In this document: in pieces, positions 10,846 through 22,120 of the stretch
Position numbering within the stretch: position 1 is the stretch's first letter
Layout: every line of letters begins with the position of its first letter
Source: Pleurodeles waltl
Lineage: Eukaryota > Chordata > Amphibia > Caudata > Salamandridae
Direction: 5' to 3'
NCBI RefSeq assembly: GCF_031143425.1
Contig: NC_090444.1
Location: 1,537,590,782-1,537,654,781 of the forward strand
Length of the DNA stretch: 64,000 bases
The notes under the pieces: model-generated
The model's input: only the letters and a program-made list of their open reading frames with translations
The model's database searches: none
What the model was told of the DNA's origin: nothing
Position numbers and translations under genes: made by a program

Positions 10846-12395
10846 CGAAACCTACAAAAGTGCAGATGAGCTTATGCACTTATGGGATATGTATGCCCAC
10901 ACAGTACAAAAAGCAGAACGGACAAAATTCTTGGTGGGTACCAGTGACATGATGATTTCCCATAGCTTGTATCATATTAGCGTTCATAATTGTGGTAATT
11001 TATAGGATACTGTGGTCAACAATGGAATCTGTCCTTGTTTGGCAGTAGCACATTTGAGCGCTTGATAAAAGGACAACCTGAAGTTTGAGACCTAAACATG
11101 TACTAAAGAATAAAAAAACATACTTTTTCAAAATAAAAAGCTTTTATTTGATAAAAAACTGTTTTTTTTTTTTTTTTATAAATGCCAATTTCCCAACCTG
11201 AAGCTATGGTGTTTCAGTAAATCTATGTGAAAATTATACCATTTGCTCTAAAAAACAAAACAAAACACACAACCGTAGATGGATACATAGTGCTCTCTCC
11301 GAATCGTCCTGGAATAGGACAGACCGGCTTCCTACTGCAACATGACATTCCACGTATCGGAAGGAACATTGTCAAAATACCTTAATATGAACAGTTTGTT
11401 TGCTAAAGTATTCAAGTAAAGGGATGCTTTAAAACAGCAGAACTTTAACGTGTTCAAGAGGTTTCTGCTGTTAGCATTTTATCGGAAATTTGTGTTCCCA
11501 GCCTTTGTTTTGTTCCTGAATGTTTTTATTATAATTTATTTTAGTTCGGAGTATCACTGCAACTCAAAGAGAAAGCAGCACTTTCAAAAACGAGTTGGAG
11601 CTATTAGCAGTTGTAAACTTCCAACCGGACTTTTCTTGCCACATTAAATGGAAAAAAAGAGCGCGATCGCGCTAGGTAACAGTGTCGAATTCATGGAAAG
11701 CGATTGACTTCTGCCAAGCGAGATCACGCTGTGAAAAAAGATAAAAAGTAGTCCACAAGCCAGACGGAAAACAGCGAGCCTCGCATGTTTTCAGTACTTG
11801 GTCACTGCGCTCGAGGTTGGCTAACCACTGGAAAAGGCATGACATATGCATGCCTTCCACTAATGAAAGCAAGCAGATTTTAAGATGTAAGCCCACAAAC
11901 CAATGAAAGATACTGACGTGACGTGTGGGGCTCTGAGCCCTTTTCTAGCTACTAAAGCGCCTAGCAAGCGAAAAGCATGCACAAGCGCATGCGACACAGG
12001 CTCGACCCTAAAAAAGTATAATGCTTTCGAAAGCTCAGAGCAAACACTCAAAACGAGGCAGCCGGAAAATGGCCTTGGCGTGATCGATTACCTCCCTAGT
12101 AACATGTGTGCGTCTGTATTTTTAAAAAGACGTACCATTTTGGGAAGCCAAAGAAAGAAAGCCTAAAGGGAAACTCAAGATGCAAAGAAAGAGAAAGAAA
12201 GCAAATATGTCTGAACTCCTCCTTTGGATGTTCTGCCCACCTAAAATGACATAAAACCTTTTATTCTAAATATAATATTTGTCTGAAAATAGCTTTCAGC
12301 CAGGGCACAATTCCTAAAACACAGAAATGGGGGGACTAAACAAGTTGAGCAGTAGGTAAGTGACATCATTACACATGACACTGCATGTGGCACCA
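10846..12395. other. Unclassified sequence; CpG-bearing block at about 11,655-12,165
   Basis: Mostly AT-rich. Between about 11,655 and 12,165 the base composition shifts: it is rich in CpG and NruI/SphI-like words (cgcgatcgcg, gcatgc, aagcgcctagcaagcg) with no ORF of note. This could be an unclassified repeat or a regulatory segment; I cannot tell which. Confidence 0.35.
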
Positions 12396-12469
12396 CAGAA
12401 AGTGACATCACAGGAAGTGACATCACAGTCAATGACTTTACAGGAAGTGACATCACAAAAAGGACATCA
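12396..12469 (+). repeat. 15-bp tandem repeat containing TGACATCA octamers
   Basis: Five head-to-tail units of the form 'caggaagtgacatca': 12,396-12,410, 12,411-12,425, 12,426-12,440 (diverged), 12,441-12,455 and 12,456-12,469 (one base short). A further tgacatca lies at 12,361-12,368. The octamer is one base away from the CRE/TRE-type sites bound by bZIP factors. The minus-strand ORF here, with repeated MSLPV-like peptides, is a consequence of the 15-bp period. Confidence 0.8.
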
Positions 12470-15400
12470 GATCGTAAGACCTCACACACGTTTAGCATGT
12501 CTAACATGCATACATTTGAGTGCATTAGGAGTGTACATGCAAACACTCCTGATTTAGGCCGTAGGTATAATCACGCTTTTGTAAGCTACATATAAAAAAT
12601 TTTTGCCTTTTGTCAGCATAAAGTTTCCTTTACCCAAGGACTGAACAAACGCACTTCGCAGCCAGGCTCCTCCAAGAGGTATGATATTCCATATGCAGCA
12701 TATTTCCATGTAGATGTGATTGCTTGAGCTGCCTGAGCTCTCCAGAGGTGAGACCGCTCTTCTATGCAAAGTGTGCTTACTCAGCCCTACCCACCGCTTA
12801 ATGTGCTTATGGTGGGCACTTGCACTCATTTTAGGAGACTGTGTCTCATGTTTTGCCAACACACCATGACCCAAAGGAACACAGAAAGACCAAAAGGGAA
12901 GAAAGGCGAAAGAGAGATAGGAAAACAATGATGAAGGCAGAACAGGGGGTGAAAAAAGAAACTGCAAGAATAAGCAAGTGTAGAGTAGTAGAAGAAAAAG
13001 GTATGGCAACCTTGGCATTCAGCATTCGGACCCTAAGAAAATGTTTGGGGCTCTGCATTTATGTGTTCACAGATAAAACGCTGCCCCCCCCAAAATTCTC
13101 CTCCACATTTAGCATCAGACATCTCTCATGTTCTTTTAGTTGGCATAACTATGTCTAACCCTCACATGCAGCCATGAATTCAGAACAACCAGCACACCCA
13201 CACTTAGCATCTGAACCTTTCCTCCTCATCTACATGGAAACATGTTAATGAGAGGGCAACTTTATATTGGCTAATAAATGTATTACAGATGTACATGTGG
13301 TGCATGTTTTACTTCTAATTAGGGCCAAACCCCTCTGTGGTTATGTGCCCTTAGATAATTTGAATATTTAGAAATGAAAAATAGTCTTATTTAAATTGTT
13401 ATTTGTGTGAATACTGGGACAGAACAACATATCTGACATTCTTGCAGCAAGTACACGTCTCATACAGAGGGGCTGAACAAAGTCAACATTTTTGCCTCTC
13501 TTATGTACGTGTAAAGTGCTCACAAAGCTGTGTGCTTTTGTTTCCCATCCATCCACTGCATTTACATTTAGGAGTTAGACTCTAGATATCTCCTGGGCAG
13601 GATACTCAAACAAAAGGAGGCCTTAGGGCCACCTAAATTCTGCCCTTGTCATGGGAGCAACTTGAGGTTGCAATAAGAAAGGCCTCTTCTTGCCTGCACC
13701 TTATTGCTTGGATCAAAAGCAGACAAAGTTCAGGCGCTGCTGAATATGTCACAGTGTTTGAAAATTACACCTGTGTGAGCTCAGCATATTTTAAAGCTGG
13801 GCCCAACCTCTTGGTCATTGTTCACCCGGTGAAAATATTGGGTGGATGCCGTCCACCCGTGGGTTCCTCCAACTTGTGCCCTGCTTTTAGATCTTCTTAA
13901 AATATTTTCATACATTACACATGGCGGTTAAAAAGTCATTATTTTTTAACTGATGTAATTTTAAAAAATTTAAATCTAAGAACCACATTGCGAGTTACCC
14001 ATGAATTCTGATGGGCCTGGAAATACAAGTTATCAGAACCATACAAATTATAATCACAAAAAATGCCCAGTGGGGAGACCAGCAAGCCATTCAACGGATA
14101 GGGAGAGAGAGAATATTATAAGGGGGAGGGTATGTTCTCCTTGTTATATCATCAAGACACACTAATGGGTATCCCCTCACAACAAATATTCCTAGCAGAA
14201 TCAGATTTTTTGGGTGTATTGCCCTCTTCACTGGAAACAGTGTTTGTTAGACCCTCACCCACTCTAGTAGTGGCATGCTTCATCATTGTGCCCCATCCTT
14301 GTCCCTGGTTTGACTGACTTATTTTTATCCCCTTATTTTATACACATTTGGCTTTTTAATCACACCTGAAGAATTGCTAATAAAGGGATACCTGGTTGTT
14401 CAAAAAGACCCCGGCTGCTATTTATATGCTCCCTGGAATATGGTCGAGCACATCCTGTTTTTCAGATACCTGGATGAGACCCAGTGATAAAGAATGCCAC
14501 TACTAGATTGGATGACTGTCTTCAAAAATATAACCTAAAAGCAGGCCAAATCTCTGTGTGAAACTCTGGGGAAACACATGCAGAAATACTTATTCCCGCA
14601 TGTTATTGTCCAAATACCTGTCATCTGTGAATTTCCCCATCCCCCTGAATTATCTGGACTTCCAGTAACGCGAATTCTTGGGCAGGGTAAAAAAGGGGAT
14701 GTTAACGGCCACTTGTAAGGAGGGCACAGGAGGTGTATAACAAGAGACTCTAGACAACCTGTGGAAATTAATGTAGAACGGGCGTGCATGTTATGGGTAG
14801 AGAATGCTCTCAATTGCTTTCATTCATTGAAAAATGTGTTTTGACATTCATCCCTAAAACGCATTCATCCCCTATAATATTTCAAATGGCAGGTTTAAAA
14901 ACTGTATTAAAATTAATATAAATAATATTTTCTGCTCATTTGCATCAGATATCCTCGCAAGCAGTAAAAAGAATAGAAGTGCATAATCACTGAAGACACA
15001 ACAGCATCGCAATCATGAACCCTTCCACCTACCTAAACGTTACCATCACAAAAACACTTTACATGTACCGTGATTTACACATAAAACGGCCTAAAAAGTA
15101 GTCACACGAAACAATGACCTCTGGGTTTTTTGAAGGGGAGTTGGAGGATGAAATATGTCTGGTGCATGCATCCGCGCTTCAAGTACAGATTGACAAACGA
15201 GAGAAATACAAAATATAACTGCAACATCATGCAATAGGGTTATTTGCTTGTATTTGTTTTACAGCGACAGTAGGATTACAGGAAATTCTGCTTTTTAGAA
15301 ACAAGTTGCATGCTGTATTGTGGCATTTAGAGAAAAATCTAGGGTTTAAGCAAGTCAAATAATAAACGTATTACCAGCAGCACAGCAGCAGGACGTGGTC

Positions 15401-16379
15401 TCAGAGTAAATTCTCTGCCATTTGAACAATTTTTCTCTGCAGGGAGATATTTAATCCAGTGAGAAAAGGTGGTGGTTGATTGCTTTGTTAAAACTGCTAG
15501 CTCTGCAGGTTGCCATCCCCCTGTAATTCAAGGATCTCTTTGAGGATTTAAATTGTATTTACCCTGACACGGTTATGGCTCAAAAGGTCCCTCGCCTGCA
15601 AGGTAGGTGTTGTAGTTGCAATAAAAATGCATTTATTATCTGTGGTAGACTGCAAATGTTGAGTTTGTTTGTTATTTTGTATCTCTCTATGGACAATGCT
15701 CACTAATTTCTCTTTAAAAATGTGGACCTTTTTATATTACGTTTATGTAGATTTAAGTTTATGCTTTGTCTAGATTAATTCATATAGCCGAATTATTGTC
15801 TGTGGAGCAACACCTTGTGATTTGTAGGTGTTCTCTTCTTATACACACCTTGTAAAGCCAAGTACTCCCATAGTTACAAGAGTAAGTTGCCATACACTTC
15901 ATGTGTAGGAAGTAAACAGCAAAATATTTCTGAATACCTATACATTTGTGGATGTTTATTGAACTTTGCATGTTTATTGCCCCCGATGCTACACTCACCA
16001 CAGAGTTTCTGCAGTATATGCAGGTTGCAAATTCCAAATCCTCCCGATTCTTTAAAGCAGAATCAAGTTAACTGGGCTTACAGTTTAACTGCCCACTAAG
16101 GTCTGTTAAAAAAGTCTGTGAATCAGTCCCACTACGTTTATGATAACATTGTAAGTACCTCTGGGATCTTGAGATATTGAGCATTACATTGTTAGTTGAT
16201 CTTTTTAACACACGAAGCCTTCCTGGTAGGTTTTAATTAATCAGTGAGGAAGGAATTGCCTATATCTAAGGGTGTAGTAATGTTCTATGTGCAATGAATA
16301 AATAATATTTGTGTTCATATTCAGTACATAGACAGCTTCAAGGTGTCATTGATGCTGGCGAGGCAATCAAATAATTTCA
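12470..16379. other. No recognisable gene
   Basis: AT-rich sequence without coding signature. The ORFs here (longest about 150 codons on the minus strand at 12,554-13,018) are composition-driven, hydrophobic and T-rich, with no domain I recognise. I see no repeat family copy from elsewhere in the window. Confidence 0.4.
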
Positions 16380-17749
16380 TTAGTTGCTCCAGGGCCATTT
16401 ATTTAAATCGATCTTTCCACTGGGGAAAATACACAGTAATTGTGTGAGTCTCCTCTGATTTTTCAATGTAGTACCTAAATATCCAGAACGTCCCAGTAGA
16501 AATAGTATTTTCATGGAGTAATAAATAATCCATCCATGTTGTTGAGAAAGGCAAATATTGAATACCAGACTTGTTGCAGATATGAACAATTCAAAACCAT
16601 TTGATCCGGTGTACTAATATTCGTACATCTAAGGCATTGATTTGAAATGTTCGGATTCTGCTTGTTGAGGAATTCCGGTGTGTAATAGACGAGCCATTGC
16701 ACATGTAGCTGCCTTTTTTTAATGCGACCCTCTCACAGCTTTATGTGCGTGCAAGGATGCCTCATTCCAAATCGCCATATTTATTCTGTGATCAATCTTA
16801 GTTTTCCATTTTTCAGTGTATTTAATTATTTATTGTGGTGCAGTTATTTTTAATTTAATCCTGTATATTGTTAGTGTTAGAAAGATATATTGTTCCTTGT
16901 CTAATGCCAATATATTTTGTTTCGTTGAAACCATATTTTCTACAATGTTATGAGATTTCTCAATTTCTTTATTTGGTATATTATATATCATTGTAGTCAT
17001 TTTCATATAAGAAAGTCTAAATCACTCCATCTACATTCGATATCAATAATTATCCGGTACCACCAGAACAGATTCCTATGTTGCCATGCAATATTGACTC
17101 CATTAGTGTATCTTCCTTTCATCTAAATTGCTACATATGTTACCTAATGTTGTTTCTGCATGTTTGCCTGGGATTTGTAATCACCTGCTCCGTTATTTTT
17201 ATATAGTATATGATAACACTTCTTTTGGATTGTTATGTTCCTTTTTTGAAATGTCAGACATGTAGGTTTTTACTTTAGTTAGATTTATTTAAGAAACAGT
17301 TATAACAACTTTGTTTCTGAGAGTATAGTCACATTTATAATGGTGCCTGCCATGAAATAGTTAACCCATCTTTATCCATTGACAGATTTAGCTTCCTAAT
17401 GCTCACTGTAGGTTGTTTTACTCAATAAAAAAGAGTGACTTAGACTAAATTTTTTTTTTAAATGTTACGGAATGCATATCAAGGTAGAAACAAGAAACAG
17501 AGATCGAGTGAATATTTTCATTTTTATCAGTGATGAGCTCCCTTTAAGTGTAATTGAAAGTAGATTCCATCCATCTATTTAGTAAACTTTTGATTTTTTT
17601 AAATAGAAGGACGTGGTTCAGCTTGTAAAGATCCTGGTAATGATCAGAAATCCACATGCTCAAATATCTCTTTGGGTTTCTATTATAGTTAATTTGTGAA
17701 GGACTAGGCAAAACTTCCTTGCTAGCATGTAACAACAATAGCACCTCAA
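16380..17749 (-). mobile_element. L1-like LINE ORF2, C-terminal part (distal to the LTR)
   Basis: Minus-strand remnants typical of L1-clade ORF2. At about 17,544-17,749 there is a post-RT segment with the N-x-x-L spacing (HYQDLYKLNHVLLFKKIKS). At 16,511-16,702 there is the C-terminal cysteine motif region (QNPNISNQCLRCTN...NCSYLQQVW). Many stops and shifts. It continues on the other side of the LTR-like copy at 20,569-22,120, so both are parts of one L1 insertion. Non-functional. Confidence 0.7.
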
Positions 17750-18555
17750 TGTTAGACCCGACCCTCTCTATTGGGTAACCCCCAAATGTCACCCTTCCTG
17801 TTGTATGAACCCATTTTTGATGGATTTTAGGACTCTGTGGACTTTAAAACTGATAATCAGTGATAAAGTGATTTTAATTTATCCTTTAACCAAGGTAAAA
17901 TTGGCTTACACCTAATTGGCACATTAATTTACCTGTACATCCCTAGTAAAGTGGTACTACATGTGCCCATGGCATGTAAATTAAATGTAACATTGATTAT
18001 GCTTCCCACCTCAGTAGCCTTTCCAACATGTCTCAGGCCTTCCTTTGCAGCATGTGTGCATAGTTTAAGTTGCCATATGGACCTGGGAAAATAAACCTTT
18101 TACCAGGCCTAAATCTTCAATTTAACACATATAAGCCACCTTTAAGGTAAACCAGACCCTAAGCAGCCCATAGGGCAGAGTGCAGTGTATTTAAAAAGTT
18201 ATATATGTATTTGTAAATTTTACATGCTCTGGTAGTGCAAAACTCACAAATGTGTTTTCTTCACTGCACTGAGACATTCCTCTCAGATAGGCTAACATTG
18301 GGTTCCCTCATTACACTTTTGAGTGGGTGCAGGTAGGTATGCCATGTTTAATTTCTGATGATTTGAAAACTCTCTTTAATGCTAAAGTTGGATTTTAAGT
18401 CACAATTCTGAAAATGCAACTTTTAGAAAGTTGCAATTTTCTTGTCCTACCAATTTGGTGCCTGCAGCCTGTTTCTTGGGTCAGACAACTAGGTGTGGCT
18501 GACAGTTGGCTATTGTGTATTCCTCCTAGACAGCATCACAATAGAAGGTCTGGGT

Positions 18556-18564
18556 GCTGGCAGG
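18556..18564 (+). repeat. Left 9-bp direct repeat (gctggcagg) flanking a small insertion
   Basis: gctggcagg at 18,556-18,564 recurs at 19,198-19,206. LTR copy 4 has a single uninterrupted equivalent near 8,384-8,400 (gtgttggccggatgtgcc), which supports a target-site duplication. Confidence 0.65.
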
Positions 18565-19197
18565 GGAAACGTCCGGAACGAGTCTGAAACAATGCTATTG
18601 TTTACATTGCAAGTGGAACAAAGCTTGCCGGGAAAATGCAGGGCTTTTCTCTGCCTTAACCACACATGTGCTGAACAACGCACATGCATGGTTAAGGCAG
18701 AGAAAAGGTAGATTGCGTTGGGAGAGGATTTGGTCAGGTAAGTGGGGCTGGGGCAGGATTGGGGGTGTTGAGCCATTTCTTTTAAGGGGCGGGGATCAGG
18801 TAGTTATGTTTTTAGGGCAGGTGGTGGGGTTCAGGGTAGTTATGTTTTTAGGGGAGTGAGGGATCCGGGTAGGTATGTTTTTAGGGTGAGTGGTGGTGGG
18901 TTGGGGTAGTTATGTTTTTAGGGAGGGTCGTGGGGGTTTGGGGTAGTTATGTTTTTAGGGTGGATGGTGGGGAGTTGGGGTACTTGTGTTTTTAAGGAGG
19001 GTGGTGGGGGGTCTGGGTTGTTATGATTCTAGGGCAGGTGGAAGGGTCGGGTAGTTATGTTTTTAGGGTGGGTGGGGGGTGGCATTCTAGAACAATGTGT
19101 GCCATCCCACACATGCCTTTACTTGGCATGCTTTTACAACCAAAAATAATTGTAAAGGCATGTGTGTTTGGCACCTGCGTTGTTCCATCATACAACC
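18565..19197. mobile_element. Small non-autonomous DNA-element-like insertion (633 bp) with internal hairpins and minisatellite
   Basis: Flanked by 9-bp direct repeats and absent from the homologous LTR copy 4. It contains a hairpin at 18,644-18,707 (arms cttttctctgccttaacc / ggttaaggcagagaaaag), an eight-unit minisatellite and a second inverted repeat at about 19,092-19,183 (arms around cacacatgcctttac / gtaaaggcatgtgtg). The terminal inverted repeats are weak at best (ggaaacgtccggaac against ggttgtatgatggaac). A 9-bp duplication would fit Mutator-like elements and 8 bp would fit hAT; the class is not determined. Confidence 0.5.
18795..19085 (+). repeat. 36-37-bp minisatellite, about 8 units
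   Basis: Units start with 'tagttatgtttttaggg' at about 18,801, 18,837, 18,870, 18,907, 18,944, 18,981, 19,018 and 19,052, separated by G-rich 'gtggtggggg' spacers. G-run density on the plus strand is high, so G-quadruplex formation is conceivable. Confidence 0.85.
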
Positions 19198-20568
19198 GCT
19201 GGCAGGATAGCCAATCCTGGCTTGATGGAGAGGGGGAGAGGAGCTGTCACGTACCACACTTGCACTTCAAAGGCACTAGCAAAGTTCACAAAAAAAGGAC
19301 TTCACACTAGCCTATGGTGCTCACTGGACAAACTGGGACTGGTGCACGCAGGCAGGAAATTCCAGGCATTTCTGTAGGCAGAAACTCCAAAATCTTCTTT
19401 CACTTCATAAGTGGCACCAGGTATAAAAATGGGATCCTCAGACCCACTCTTCAGTACACACTTAGTACTGTCGATGCTATATAGGAAAGACTGCCCTGCT
19501 GCTAGAGGACTACTCTGCTGCTAGAGGCATGCCATGTTGTCTGAGAAGGAAGAGGGGACCTGCACCACCATCCCAGGCTGAAGTGACTACAAGGGTCAGC
19601 TGACTGACCTGCTGTTCTGAGCAAGAGGAATACAACAAGCTCCAAAGTCCTCTCTGCAACCGCCCAGCTGTCCTCTCTGCAACTGTCCAGACTGAGGCCT
19701 GTTGGCCTCAGCTGGAGTGAATTCCTGATCCCCAGGAGGTGTCCCAGGTCCTGAACCTTTAGGGTGGCATCAGCTGAGCTCCTTTTAGAAGAAAAGAAAA
19801 ACATACGTTTGGGGCTCTTTGTGACCACAAACAGGCCTGTTCCTGCCAATATCTTGCTTCCTCCTGGCTTACTGCCAATTAGAAGCTCAGTTCAAGATGA
19901 CTCTTTGTGCTACTGTGACCACCAGCCACAACCAGCAATGCAAGATCTGAACTTTGTGCTAAAACATTAACAGCCCGTCATGACTGCCAATGCAAAGCTC
20001 CAGCAATGATCGTCCACGACACCTGGCAGCATCTTTGTGCTACAGCAACAATTGTCTGCAATGCCCAATGTACTCTTTGCGATACAGTGCCAATCATTCA
20101 CAACTCTCTCCCTACTCCCCACGGGCCTCCTTCACTGCCAACTGGACATTTCGCACTGGACTTTGGAAGGTAATGTCAGAAGGACTAACCTGGTCTTTAT
20201 CTGGCCTGCGCTCTGTCCTGGCCAGCATGAATTTGTGACTTTTACCTGGTCTTCCATGATGCAGATAGCCGCAAGTGGCACCGTGTGCTTTTAGGCGCTA
20301 TGTTTACCTGAAATCCTTACAATTGCTTATCACCGGTTCTACTGATTGGGTTTTTGTCATTTTGGTGTGAGGTTTTTCTTGTATTGTATTTTCACTTTAT
20401 TATTGATTGTGTGTTGCATAAATTCTTTACACACTGCCTCTAGGTGCCAAGACACCAGGATTAAGCACAGGTAAATTTACAGACGTTTGTGGTTCACTCC
20501 GACAAGGACGGTGGCTGTTGCTTCAGGAGGGCTCACAACTCCCTCAACCAACAATCCAATTCCTCACA

Positions 20569-22120
20569 GTTTTGGTTGGATTTATTTCATAGTCTTCTAG
20601 CTAATTAAATTACTTTTACTTCTAGCTGTATATTATCTTGCTAAGCTTGTAGCATCGGCAGTACATCATTTGCATATAGCTTAATAAAGTATCCAAAAAA
20701 ATCAATTGGTACTAAGTTGAGTGCAATGGACAGTGGTTTAATAAACAATGGAAAAAAGAATTGGCAACATGAGACAGCCTTATTGTGTCCCCAAGTAATG
20801 GTGATAACATTTACAAATGTATTGCTGAGTATTGGACTTGCCGTGAAGTCTTTGCATAACAAGGCAATCACTCTTGTCATCTGAGAAAGAAAACCCATGC
20901 TTACAGAGACCTTAAGCAAGAAAAACTAGCCGGCAAAATCAAAATCCCTTTCTGCATCTACTAAGATGATAGCAGCAGGGGTTTGTGTCAGTGGGAAATG
21001 ATCAACTGCCTCCATTATGAAATGAGTATTAGTATATAATTGTCTATGGGGTAAAACCCATTTTGATCTCTGTAAATCAGTGCTAGGACATGAGCTAGAA
21101 AGGTTTTATATACCTCTGCAGGAAATCTGTCTTCTCCATTATCGTTATAATTCTGTAAATTTTCCACTGCCGCCTTTACTTCCTCCTGTGAAATTTGTGC
21201 TTCTTCACTGGAGAGTACTTGAATTTCGAATTTCTGTAAATATGCTTGATTTTTTACCAATGGGCAGTCTCTGAAAACAGATATGTATTGTTAATGGATT
21301 AGGAAAATCTGGCTTACATCCTCCTAGGTCATAAAGAGTCACACCATTCTTAGGGTAGTGTATCAGTAGTGTTTTTGGTGAAAGTCCAAACTATTTCTCC
21401 AAAATATACAAGGATCATTCTGGGTCTTGAGCTGGATTTCGGTGGGGTAAAAGGGACTGTGAGCTCGATGTATTGTGAGATCTTCTTCTGTTACAACAAA
21501 CACATGTGTTTCCATTAATTTCTCAATCATATTTGGCATAACGTTCCTTTCTCTTTGTGTTAAGTAATTCTTATAACCCTTAAGATAGTCCTTCTCATCT
21601 GGTTCTTATGATCCTCCTGTATGAGTTTTATTTTTTTAATTTTAATAGAGACAGTAGTTATTTTATTGAGAAATATCTTGAGAGTCCTCCATCTCAGACA
21701 CCCTATGTTTTAGGTCTTGTACCTTGGAGCAGTATGTATATATTTTTTGTGCCAAATCATGTATCTGCTGCCTAAGGTTCTTTGCAATTTTATTCTGGTT
21801 TGCTTCAGTTGTCTGGATTTCAGTGAGGATATTCTTAATAGCATAATCACAGCCATGTTTATATTGTCTACAGCATCCTTTAGAAGATAGTGTCAGGGAA
21901 TTTGTCTCCTAGCTTGTAAGTGATTGAGCTGGATTTTGTGCTTATAATGTTTCTTCCTCATTATTGACTGCTTTTGAATATGCCCTGACCCTGAAGTATA
22001 TGATTTAGAACAGCTTCTTGAATTTTGACCTGCAGCTGTGACGCCGCCAAGACCAGCGGTGCCTCATTTACGGGCTGCGGTCAGATCAGCGGTCGGCGTC
22101 TCAGACGGACATTTCTGCCG
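20569..22120 (-). mobile_element. L1-like LINE, ORF1/ORF2 N-terminal part (proximal to the LTR)
   Basis: Read on the minus strand. At about 21,015-21,260 there is the pre-RT segment (EEVKAAVENLQNY...DRFPAEVYKTF), typical of L1 ORF2. At 20,641-20,919 there is RT motif B to C with FIKPLSIAL and LYANDVL, where the catalytic YADD has become YAND. Upstream, around 21,680-21,800, a coiled-coil-like stretch (KVQDLKHRVSEMEDSQ) resembles L1 ORF1. A short GC-rich block at 22,030-22,120 may be the 5' UTR. Heavily mutated, with the middle shortened. Dead. Confidence 0.65.

Larger units (their letters stand above)
17750..20568 (+). mobile_element. LTR-like element, copy 5, inserted in the L1
   Basis: Begins TGTTAGACCCG and ends ...caattcctcaca; homologous along its length to copy 4 (7,549-9,815). 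TATA-like box at 19,422-19,428 in 'aggtataaaaatgggatcc'. It splits a minus-strand L1: YANDV of the RT lies to the right (about 20,670) and the post-RT part to the left. Flanks ctcaa and gtttt do not match, so no target duplication is visible. It carries its own insert at 18,565-19,197. Confidence 0.7.

Noticed and set aside
12241..12546. Minus-strand ORF with repeated MSLPV peptides
   Set aside because: The peptide repeat is explained by the 15-bp DNA repeat.
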